Assembly (NCBI RefSeq): GCF_009725235.1
Contig: NZ_WJFC01000148.1
Location: 1-32,753, forward strand
DNA length: 32,753 nucleotides
From: Scytonema sp. UIC 10036
GTDB lineage: Bacteria; Cyanobacteriota; Cyanobacteriia; Cyanobacteriales; Nostocaceae
Reading direction: 5' to 3'
The notes below the pieces were generated by a model that was not told the origin of the DNA, searched no databases, and saw only the letters and a program-made list of their open reading frames with translations. Within the stretch, counting starts at the first letter, position 1, and the number at the start of each line of letters is the position of its first letter. Shown here piece after piece: positions 15,503 to 22,974 of this stretch. Position numbers and translations under genes: made by a program.

Positions 15503-18500
15503 GTTATACCCCTAATCCTTCACATCTTCATGAATGGTTTGCCAGCGCAGTAGATGAAGATATCATTCGGCTAAACGTTAAATCTTTAGAAGGAAACTCC
15601 GCACTAGAACATCTGCTCTATGCTCTGCCCGAAAATGCTAGACGCAATGACAGAAGACTGCGAGATAAATATCTCAGGCAATATGACCACGTAACCAAGG
15701 GTGGTTGGTGGATTAGCGGACTCGATCCCCTAAACAACTGGGAACCAATGGAGTGGGGAAGGTTTAAACCAGATTTTGCCCGCATGGGATGGGACAAGGA
15801 AGCTCAAAAACCTACTGAGAAACCTGTAAAATATGAGTCACCCCCTAAGACCCCCAACCGCGTTACCTACTTGCGGGTCCCGTTGCATATCTGGGAGATG
15901 GTATCTAAGAGGTATGGAGTCCCCATGCCAGAACAAATTGTCACCACAGAAGCAGGGGAAGCGATCGGTTTTTGGGCTTGGGTGGTTTCTCATCCCGAAA
16001 TCCCGATTGTTCTGAGTGAGGGTGAGAAAAAAGCCGCGTCTTTATTATCACTGGGATTTGTGGCTGTAGGATTACCGGGGATATGGGGTGGTCGCATCGG
16101 TGAGCGTGAACTAGAGCGGATGCATCCTGATTTAATTCCTGTTGCCCAAACAGGACGGGAATTTATCATTTTATTTGACTACGAAACCAATCCCTCAACT
16201 AGAAAACAAGTTTACAAAGCTACTACGCGCACCGGATGGGCAATTACCCGTCAAGCAAGCCATTGCAAAGTCGCTTTACTCCCAGGTCAGGAAAAGGGGA
16301 TCGATGATTGGATTATCGCTTTGGGTAAAAAAGCTAACACATCTGTCACCGCGCTCATTGGTGATGCTAGAAAGCTTACCGAATATCAAGCAGAAATTCG
16401 CCTCAACAGGTCAAGAGGGCTGCATAAGTACAGACCTGATATCATGGTCAACACGCGCTTCCTCTCGGATGCGGTCACAAAACTACCTGACTCTGGGTTG
16501 ATATGTATTCAAAGTGACATGGGTACTGGGAAAACTGAACTCTTGTCACGTTGGCGGAAGGAACACCCAGAAGAGAGCTTTTTAAACAACGGTCACAGGG
16601 TAAACTTGCTGAGAAATCTTGCAGGCAGACTGGAGACTGTTATGTACAACGCAGTCAACGGCGGTAGCTTAGGGGAAACCAAAGCTCTCAGCATCACCAT
16701 TGATTCGCTGTATAAAATGGCAAATAATTTACAAGCCTACGGGTGTGTTTTTGTTGATGAAGCTTGTCAGTATCTCGCTCACCTGCTGAAGTCTAAAACC
16801 TGTCGCAATCATCGGGCAAGTATTCTAGAGGTTCTGGAAGCTGTAGTTTACCGAGCAAAACTCGTAGTTTTGGCGGATGCCCATCTAGACGACTTGACAA
16901 TAGACTTCTTCCGTGCTATGCGTCCCCAAGGAGAGTCACCTTTTATTATTCAGAATAACTGGAAGTCGGGAGGGCGAGAGGTTTTTTGGTACGAAGGTAC
17001 TAACAGCAGTGCTTTGATAGCACAAATACACGCCCAAGTACTGACCGGAAAGAAAGCGATAGTTGTTAGTGATTCTAAGCGCTTTATTAAAAAGCTTGAG
17101 CGCAGTTTTTTGATGCTGGGCAATGTTTTGCACAGCGACACCCAAGACGATACCCCAGAACCAGAGGCAGACCGTCAGTTACGAGTGTGGGCAATCCACA
17201 GTGAGAATTCTGGCAGCGAAGAAAACCAATTGTTCATACAAGAAATTAACACAGCTCTTAAGAGCATAGACGTGTTGCTAACCAGTCCTAGCTTGGGAAC
17301 GGGGGTTGACATTAGTGTTGATTATTTTGATATCATTTTCGGCGCATTCCATGCAGTTTCTCAATCAGCAAACGAGTGCGCCCAACAACTATGGAGGAAC
17401 AGAACTAACATCCCCATGCACGTTTGGGTGGCTGAACGTCCACCGTTTGGCTACAACGAAACCAACCCCAGACGTATTAAAGAACGATACTTACAAAAAA
17501 ATGAGATGACCGCGTTCCTCATTCGCATTGACCGCGAGACCGGTCGCAGAGGGGTTGAGAAGGATTGGGCGCTAGATATCTCTTGCCAGCTTGAGGCGCA
17601 ACGAAACTTATCCATCAATAATTTACGCCAAGATTTGCGATCGCTTCTTGATTTCATGGGAAATACCATTATTCCGATGGGAGATGGAGCTAATGAAGCA
17701 GCTAAGAATTTAATGAAGACCGCCTGTGAGATTCTTGACCGAGAACATTGTGAAGCGGTTGCCAATGCCAAAGATATCGACCGCAAAACATATGATGCCC
17801 GCCAAAAACAAGATTATCTCAAACCAGAGGAAAGTCTTGAATGCGAGAAGTTCCGAATCTTTGATAGCTACGGGATGCCTGTCACCCCAGAATTAGTAGA
17901 AAAAGATGATTCTGGGCGATTAATTCGTAAGTTAGTAAGTCTGGAAGCAATTTTACTGCCCCCAGAAGAAACAATTGTTGATGAACAGGGGAGAGAGTTC
18001 CAAACTCCACCGCAATTAGTTGCAGAACGCGACAAGCAGGAGCGAGAGCGCTTGTCAATTTGTACTGATTGGGGTAACTACTCTACCAGTTGGCAAATGC
18101 GTCACTCATTAGGACTGAGAGATGTTTTGCTCTCAATGATGCTCAAAGGTCAGGAGTTTACAGGCACCGAGGAAATTCTACTTAATTTACGAGAGCGATC
18201 TCATCAATTTGCCCCCCACATCAAGCAAATACTCGGCATAACAATTCCAGTTGAAAATGTGAACCCAATGTGGATTTTGGGAACTTACCTACAACAGTTA
18301 GGACTATCTACTGTTTCACGTCGAATCGGAGCCAGAGGACACCGAGTTCGCCAGTATACCCTTAACCCAGATGATTTAACTTTCGCCCAACAGGTTTTAG
18401 AATACCGCCAATTGCGGCGAGAGGAGAAAGAGCGACAGCGACAACTTGACAAAGAGACAGCAGAACGCCGAACTGCTGGAATGCTTGCACAGTACGGCAT

Positions 18501-18843
18501 TAACCCCGAATCTCCTCCCGTGTCCACACCCCCCCCATTTATAGGTGGAAAGTACTTTGAGGGGGGGTCTGGACACCAATCAACAGAGGCAGAAAACGAG
18601 CGCTCAAATCAGCCAAATGATGATAATACTGAGGATAGCCCTTTCACGGAACGAGCAAAAAAAGTGGCTCGGTTGGCAATGAACTCACTTCGATTTGGGG
18701 TCAAGGCAATCCAAGACCTTCTTCAGTGTTTGAGTGAGGATGAAAGGTTTGCAGTTATGTCTCTGTGGGAAGATGCCGATTCAACCCAATTTGCGCGATT
18801 TCTCGAACTAGCACCAAACTGGGTTGAATGGTGTATCTCTTAA
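15499..18843 (+). CDS. Plasmid replication protein, CyRepA1-like (DUF3854 primase/helicase)
   Basis: The 1114-residue product is the probable replication initiator. The N-terminal half has a Toprim/DUF3854-type segment: LSEGEKKAASLLSLGFVAVG (about 172-191), then FIILFDYETN (about 222-231) and GIDDWIIAL near 260. A helicase core follows, with Walker A QSDMGTGKTELL (K345, T346) and Walker B VFVDEACQYL (D420, E421), plus DAHLDDLTI and a later SPSLGTGVDI segment like helicase motif V. The C-terminal third is Glu/Arg-rich. The length and order match the CyRepA1 family found on cyanobacterial plasmids. The gene is coupled to the 55-aa ORF in front. The origin is not identified but is likely near this gene. 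Linear plasmids with resolvase telomeres normally replicate from an internal origin, which fits. Confidence 0.8.
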   Translation: MSYTPNPSHLHEWFASAVDEDIIRLNVKSLEGNSALEHLLYALPENARRNDRRLRDKYLRQYDHVTKGGWWISGLDPLNNWEPMEWGRFKPDFARMGWDKEAQKPTEKPVKYESPPKTPNRVTYLRVPLHIWEMVSKRYGVPMPEQIVTTEAGEAIGFWAWVVSHPEIPIVLSEGEKKAASLLSLGFVAVGLPGIWGGRIGERELERMHPDLIPVAQTGREFIILFDYETNPSTRKQVYKATTRTGWAITRQASHCKVALLPGQEKGIDDWIIALGKKANTSVTALIGDARKLTEYQAEIRLNRSRGLHKYRPDIMVNTRFLSDAVTKLPDSGLICIQSDMGTGKTELLSRWRKEHPEESFLNNGHRVNLLRNLAGRLETVMYNAVNGGSLGETKALSITIDSLYKMANNLQAYGCVFVDEACQYLAHLLKSKTCRNHRASILEVLEAVVYRAKLVVLADAHLDDLTIDFFRAMRPQGESPFIIQNNWKSGGREVFWYEGTNSSALIAQIHAQVLTGKKAIVVSDSKRFIKKLERSFLMLGNVLHSDTQDDTPEPEADRQLRVWAIHSENSGSEENQLFIQEINTALKSIDVLLTSPSLGTGVDISVDYFDIIFGAFHAVSQSANECAQQLWRNRTNIPMHVWVAERPPFGYNETNPRRIKERYLQKNEMTAFLIRIDRETGRRGVEKDWALDISCQLEAQRNLSINNLRQDLRSLLDFMGNTIIPMGDGANEAAKNLMKTACEILDREHCEAVANAKDIDRKTYDARQKQDYLKPEESLECEKFRIFDSYGMPVTPELVEKDDSGRLIRKLVSLEAILLPPEETIVDEQGREFQTPPQLVAERDKQERERLSICTDWGNYSTSWQMRHSLGLRDVLLSMMLKGQEFTGTEEILLNLRERSHQFAPHIKQILGITIPVENVNPMWILGTYLQQLGLSTVSRRIGARGHRVRQYTLNPDDLTFAQQVLEYRQLRREEKERQRQLDKETAERRTAGMLAQYGINPESPPVSTPPPFIGGKYFEGGSGHQSTEAENERSNQPNDDNTEDSPFTERAKKVARLAMNSLRFGVKAIQDLLQCLSEDERFAVMSLWEDADSTQFARFLELAPNWVEWCIS

Positions 18844-18868
18844 AATATTGTTTGATGGAGGTTTTTCC

Positions 18869-19207
18869 ATGGGAGAAGCGAAGCGAAGAAAACAGCTTGA
18901 CCCTAATTATGGCAAATCTAAAGTTTTTGAAATAGTGGGTAGTGTCGGTAATTTGACACAAAATGAGTACTCAGGTACTGCAATGTTAAAAGGAACCTGG
19001 TTTGAAGTCCAATGGTACGGACAAACAGACCCTGATACAGTTCGCTCGTTTAACGCAATAGCTGATTTGATTAAATCTAAAGCTCGTCAAATCACTAAAT
19101 ATTTCAACTACAGGCAGCTTTATACCTGGAATGCTATTGTCGATGGCGAGCGTTTAAAAATTTCAGTTATTGGGGTGATGCAAGATTTTATCATGCTTGA
19201 TGCATAA
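18869..19207 (+). CDS. Small protein after the replication gene
   Basis: The 112-residue product is counted from ATG 18869, which has a strong GGAGG 8 bases upstream; an earlier in-frame start would overlap the replication gene. The N-terminus MGEAKRRKQLDPNYGKS resembles the short basic MGEAKRRK-type leader found on several small bacterial proteins of unknown role. The rest looks like an alpha/beta domain with strands GTWFEVQWYG and LKISVIGVMQDFIML. It lies 25 bases after the replication gene and is probably cotranscribed. A copy-number or replication accessory role is a guess. Confidence 0.6.
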   Translation: MGEAKRRKQLDPNYGKSKVFEIVGSVGNLTQNEYSGTAMLKGTWFEVQWYGQTDPDTVRSFNAIADLIKSKARQITKYFNYRQLYTWNAIVDGERLKISVIGVMQDFIMLDA

Positions 19208-19284
19208 ATGCGTCAAGTCGCTTTGCTCCAATTCGTCACGTCCACGCTGAATGGGTTATGCGTCGTAGTGTGTCAAAGGACTTA

Positions 19285-19304
19285 GCGACAATGTTACGAC
19301 AATG
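19285..19304 (-). promoter_or_regulatory. Two (A/G)CGACAATG motifs downstream of the terminase-like gene
   Basis: GCGACAATG at 19285 and ACGACAATG at 19296 are 11 bp apart and match, in the opposite orientation, the TGTCG motifs upstream of the HTH gene at 20739. The operon is thus flanked by the same motif at both ends. Confidence 0.4.
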
Positions 19305-19341
19305 AAACGAGAAATTTCCATAGCATGGCTGGATAATGTTG

Positions 19342-19926
19342 TCAAGAATTCTCTTCTTCAACCTCGCTCTCAATGAGTTGGATATCGTTGTGGTGTTGCT
19401 CATCTGACAGGAGCCATGTACCGTTCTCTTGATATAGATGCAAGCCATATTTTCTTAGTGTCGCGAGCGCAAAGTTCAAATCATGGTTCAACCCAGAAAT
19501 TTGAGCAAGTGCCTGCAACGCTCTAGATTTGTCATGCATTGATAAAGTGATATCCGTCTGAGTCACTTGAATTTCACGAATAGCTGCTTGAAGATTGTTA
19601 TCGTTGCTTCCCTCTCCAAAATTTTCTATCAAATTCGGAGAACGAGAAAAAGCAATTTTTTCAAATTCTTTCACTACACGTCGAGGTAGGTCTAATACCT
19701 GGCTGGACTCTTGAGCTTTTAGTTCCTGTAGTTTGGTTTGAATTTTTGTTAGTTTCAATAGTCTTGAACTTTCTTTTTCAGCTACTTTTCCTCGACCAAG
19801 GTATCCAGCCCTTATATACGCAAAAATTGGATTTTTATCAATCATGTATTCATGACAAAACGCTAATTGTTTCAGACTTAAGCTTTCTTCTAGACCTGAA
19901 GATTTTCTCAATGGAAGTTCGACCAT
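19342..19926 (-). CDS. Phage terminase small subunit-like protein
   Basis: The 194-residue product begins (about 15-72) with a segment that fits the Terminase_2 pattern: LSLKQLAFCHEYMIDKNPIF, then AYIRAGYL, SRLLKL and IQTKLQELK, that is, a helix, 'AxxRAGY', 'SRLL' and a helix-turn-helix. In phages this protein binds DNA and hands it to the large terminase. No large terminase or other capsid gene is visible in the window. It is therefore either a relic, a DNA-binding protein recruited to plasmid functions, or part of a phage-plasmid. The start ATG 19926 has AAGGG upstream. It lies 30 bases after the HTH gene at 19957 and probably shares its promoter. Confidence 0.6.
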   Translation of the reverse strand: MVELPLRKSSGLEESLSLKQLAFCHEYMIDKNPIFAYIRAGYLGRGKVAEKESSRLLKLTKIQTKLQELKAQESSQVLDLPRRVVKEFEKIAFSRSPNLIENFGEGSNDNNLQAAIREIQVTQTDITLSMHDKSRALQALAQISGLNHDLNFALATLRKYGLHLYQENGTWLLSDEQHHNDIQLIESEVEEENS

Positions 19927-19956
19927 TTCATCCCTTAGTTAAATTTTCGGCTGCTT

Positions 19957-20739
19957 TCAACATTGGTAACCGCGTGAGCGCAAAACTTTCACCGCTTGTT
20001 GGTAGACTTTGTAATCTTCTGAGTCATCCGAATCGCATTCTAAAGAGTTCAAGAAATAGTTTATATCAAAATCCTGACTTAGTGAGTCGGGAAGAGTTTG
20101 AGTGCGCCAAAAGTTCTCATAAATCTCATCATTGTACTTGCGGATTCTTTCTTTTGAAGCTGCTTGTTTTTGCCTTTGCTCTTCGTTCAGTCTCCACTGG
20201 GCGGACAATACGTCTCGTGACTTGACGATTGCAGATGATTTCTCAATATTTACGGTTTCTAGGTCAGCGCCACAAGTAAGAGCTACTTGAGCGATGATTG
20301 ACCTTCTGTCCTTGTCATCCAATCCCACCCATTGCCCAACTATTTGAGCCGCTTTTAGTCTGTCAGATGGTTTTATATCAGAATTTGTCAAACAATCTTC
20401 AACTGTAGCGAGCGCAATTTCAGCCAGATTCAGTAAACGAATTGCCATTCTGCTGCTTATAGTGAGGTCTAAAGTTTCACCAGGTTCAAGGTTTGCAATT
20501 CTTTCTAAAATAGGTAGAGGTGTCGTTAGCGACAATGCGGTGACAGTATTCGCCTGAAAGTCTTCACTCTCAGGGGTTTCACCCTTTCCAGTAATTATTA
20601 TGGGAGTTTGCTCAAACTCCTTAAACCAGCGTTGAACTGTTCGCCTTGAAACCTTGCAGCGTACAGCTATGGAGTCACTTGTTTCTTTTTGTTGGTAAAG
20701 CTTCCAGGCTAGTTCCTTAGCTTTTTTACTGTTTTTCAT
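19957..20739 (-). CDS. HTH protein preceding the terminase-like gene
   Basis: The 260-residue product is counted from ATG 20739 (MKNSKKAKELAWKLYQQKET); another in-frame start lies 27 bases upstream. Residues about 5-40 form a helix-turn-helix (SDSIAVRCKVSRRTVQRWFK) like those of Hin/Tc1-type and terminase-like DNA-binding domains. The remainder is helical with no known motif, and the segment LNLAEIALATVEDCLTNSDI, about 120-140, looks like a packed helical bundle. Eight TGTCG motifs, phased by helical turns, cover its upstream region. A decayed second copy of its first 40 codons lies at 21020-21115. Self-regulation through these motifs is likely. Confidence 0.6.
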   Translation of the reverse strand: MKNSKKAKELAWKLYQQKETSDSIAVRCKVSRRTVQRWFKEFEQTPIIITGKGETPESEDFQANTVTALSLTTPLPILERIANLEPGETLDLTISSRMAIRLLNLAEIALATVEDCLTNSDIKPSDRLKAAQIVGQWVGLDDKDRRSIIAQVALTCGADLETVNIEKSSAIVKSRDVLSAQWRLNEEQRQKQAASKERIRKYNDEIYENFWRTQTLPDSLSQDFDINYFLNSLECDSDDSEDYKVYQQAVKVLRSRGYQC

Positions 20740-20740
20740 T

Positions 20741-20868
20741 TGTCGCTTATTGTCGCTCTGACACAACTACTTACATAATATTGTCGTTTGTTGTCGTCAT
20801 CATGGCGTACAATGTCGCCCAAATGTCGTTAGGAATGTCGCTTCTCTGTCGCTTCCCCTGATGTCACT
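20741..20868. promoter_or_regulatory. Helically phased TGTCG(C/T) array
   Basis: TGTCGC or TGTCGT occurs at 20741, 20751, 20782, 20792, 20813, 20824, 20836 and 20847, with a weaker TGTCAC at 20862. The steps are 10, 31, 10, 21, 11, 12 and 11 bp, close to whole turns of DNA. The array begins directly upstream of the HTH gene start. Further copies lie at 21049, 21127, 21137 and 21160. A cooperative operator or a replication/partition site is the likely meaning. Confidence 0.65.
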
Positions 20869-21369
20869 GTCAGACGGGCAATCGCTGGGAAAATCGTGTA
20901 GATACTAGTGTCTACGCTAGTCTCTAAAGCTGGTGAGTGCGATCTGTGCCTATCACAGTAGCTTCGCGATCTCATTCCATCTATCTATGTGTTGTAACCT
21001 GCTCGCTCTTCTGTTGCATCATTCCTGAGACTTTGCAGTGCTCGGCGATGTCGTCGGTCGTTTCTCCTTGCTGGTAAAGCTTCCAGGCTAGGTCTGTGAT
21101 TTTTTGCTAGTTTTCATTCCCGATACTGTCGTTTATTGTCGTTTCTCGTGGTCGGTTATTGTCGCTATTGGTTGATATGACGACATCGGGCTAAAACAAC
21201 CGCACAGCAAGGGATAGCAGCGTACTACACTCGGTGGTTTGTAACAAAGTGTAAAAGATATTTGACTAAAATCAAAAACCTAAGTGATTAATCTCACAAG
21301 GATTTGTTATCAATATCACACCTAGAGAAGTTAAGTTTATCCGGAACTGCTGTGTATCAAGTGGTGTAT
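20869..21369. other. Gene-free stretch with HTH-gene remnant
   Basis: No intact gene is visible. It contains the decayed copy of the HTH gene start (21020-21115) with its own TGTCG motifs on the upstream side, and otherwise unremarkable sequence before the XRE gene at 21370. An in-frame TTG at 21304 would extend the XRE protein, but it has no ribosome binding site. Confidence 0.5.
21020..21115 (-). pseudogene. Remnant of a second copy of the HTH gene
   Basis: The sequence GGTAAAGCTTCCAGGCTAG here (about 21073-21091) is identical to part of the HTH gene near 20694-20712, and similarity extends through TTTTCATT, corresponding to the start codon region, into TGTCGTTTATTGTCG-type motifs upstream. 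Frameshifts and missing bases break the frame. It shows that the HTH gene and its operator were once duplicated. Confidence 0.65.
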
Positions 21370-21609
21370 ATGAATATGCTACAAACCAAACATTCAGACA
21401 TAAAAAACCTTATTCGGGAACTCCGTCAGCGACTAGAGCTAACTCAGGAGCAATTAGCTCACCAGTTGGGCGTCACTTACTTAACGGTCAACCGTTGGGA
21501 AAATAACCATTCTAAACCATCACCGATGGCTATGAAACTTATTGAACTCAAATTAAAGGCGATGGGCGAGTTGGGTGAGGACTTGTTAAAAGAGTATTTT
21601 GCCCAGTAG
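21370..21609 (+). CDS. XRE-family HTH regulator
   Basis: The product of about 79 residues has a standard XRE/Cro-type fold: IRELRQRLELTQEQLAHQLG, then VTYLTVNRWENNHSKPSPMA, covering both the scaffold and recognition helices. I use ATG 21370; a second ATG two codons later is possible. The C-terminal helix (MKLIELKLKAMGELGEDLLK) may dimerise. It precedes the membrane protein and NACHT gene on the same strand and is the likely regulator of that module. No operator was found. Confidence 0.75.
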   Translation: MNMLQTKHSDIKNLIRELRQRLELTQEQLAHQLGVTYLTVNRWENNHSKPSPMAMKLIELKLKAMGELGEDLLKEYFAQ

Positions 21610-21700
21610 CGAGGCTTCCTAACTTTTGTTTGAAACGAAAGGGTGTATCTGTTGCTCACTATATGACCATAAAACTACAACTTTGTACCACAACAAAAAC

Positions 21701-22705
21701 ATGAGTCAAAACGCCGGAATTCAAAATAGTGGTAATAATAAGAAGTTTAACTTTAATAAATGGAGCTTTATTTTTGGCACTTCAATTGCTGTAGTTGGAG
21801 CTATTGCTACTGCGGTAACAGTACCAGAAGTAAGGTGTTCTATCGGGCTAAAATCAGAAGCTTGTGTAGTGGAAAAGCAAGAAGTTGAACTGATTACACT
21901 AGCAGAAACAGGAAACCCTTTAGCACTGGTAAGAATTCAGGTCATTTCTCAAGGAACGCCTGAAGTTACACAAACTGATAATAATGGTTATGGTAAAGTT
22001 AAAATTCCTAGTAAAGGTGATGTTAATGTCATTTTAAGTAAAGAAGGTTATCCTACTCAACGCTTCTTAATTAACTTAAAGAATGACCAAAGTACAACCA
22101 GAACTATCTGGTTAAGTCAATCAGGTAAACCAGAAGTTAAATCATCTGTTTCTTCGTCCCAGACTGCATCCGTTCCCAGTCCATCTGCAACTACATCTCC
22201 TACTGAGACTACAGCTTCTACTGAGACTACCTCTACACCTACAAGTAGCTCTAACTTATTACAAAGTTACCAATCACCTCTTTTTAATACAGACTGTCAA
22301 AGTGCTACTCCAGGTAAATCTTTGAACAGTGTTTTAAGAAAAATTGATAATGTTTCACTTACTTTAGGAAGAGAAGTATTGCCCCAGGTTGCTTACATGG
22401 GAGATGTTTTGGCTCAGTTGACAGGAAATGAACCTCTTGAATTTGTTTGTAACCTTAAGTCCAGCTATAAAGAACTGAAATTGGTATTTGGAATACACAG
22501 TGGTAATCAATACGCGTTTCCAAATCGTAAGCTTTTATTTCAAGTATTTTTAGATGGGAAATCCGCTGGGACAAGAGAAGTTGTAGTAGGAACAAAACAA
22601 GAGTGGACTCTTAATTTACAAGGCATTAAAAACGTGTCACTACGTGGTGAGTGTACAACCAATGTTTGTCCTGCTCTTGGTTTTACGGAAATGTCATTAA
22701 AATAA
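21701..22705 (+). CDS. Membrane-anchored protein with carboxypeptidase-regulatory-like domain
   Basis: The 334-residue product is counted from ATG 21701; the open frame begins 75 bases earlier at a TTG. A single transmembrane segment lies at about 22-43 (WSFIFGTSIAVVGAIATAVT). Residues about 60-125 resemble a beta-sandwich of the carboxypeptidase-regulatory/PEGA type (PLALVRIQVISQG, DNNGYGKVKIPSKGDV, LSKEGYPTQRF). A Ser/Thr/Pro-rich linker follows (about 135-185), then a C-terminal beta-rich domain (about 205-334) that recalls NPCBM-like carbohydrate-binding folds. It could sense something on one side of the membrane for the NACHT protein encoded 270 bp downstream, but that link is only positional. 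Confidence 0.6.
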   Translation: MSQNAGIQNSGNNKKFNFNKWSFIFGTSIAVVGAIATAVTVPEVRCSIGLKSEACVVEKQEVELITLAETGNPLALVRIQVISQGTPEVTQTDNNGYGKVKIPSKGDVNVILSKEGYPTQRFLINLKNDQSTTRTIWLSQSGKPEVKSSVSSSQTASVPSPSATTSPTETTASTETTSTPTSSSNLLQSYQSPLFNTDCQSATPGKSLNSVLRKIDNVSLTLGREVLPQVAYMGDVLAQLTGNEPLEFVCNLKSSYKELKLVFGIHSGNQYAFPNRKLLFQVFLDGKSAGTREVVVGTKQEWTLNLQGIKNVSLRGECTTNVCPALGFTEMSLK

Positions 22706-22974
22706 ACACACAATACGGGAGTATTTTAGTTTTGTAATGAAGATAGGTTTGTTGATTTCACTATGTTTTAAATATGCGCCACTAACCAATCTTTTTCCAC
22801 ATCAGAATGCATAGACATAGATTCTACTCAAACGGTTGCTTCCACCGTTCCCAATTCAATACTGCTCAGTGAAAATGATTTGGAACCGGAATTAATCTCA
22901 CGTGTCCTATAGAATGATGTAAATTTTTTCTATTAGTCCACACCCTTATAGTACATTAATACTGATTTTGAAAA

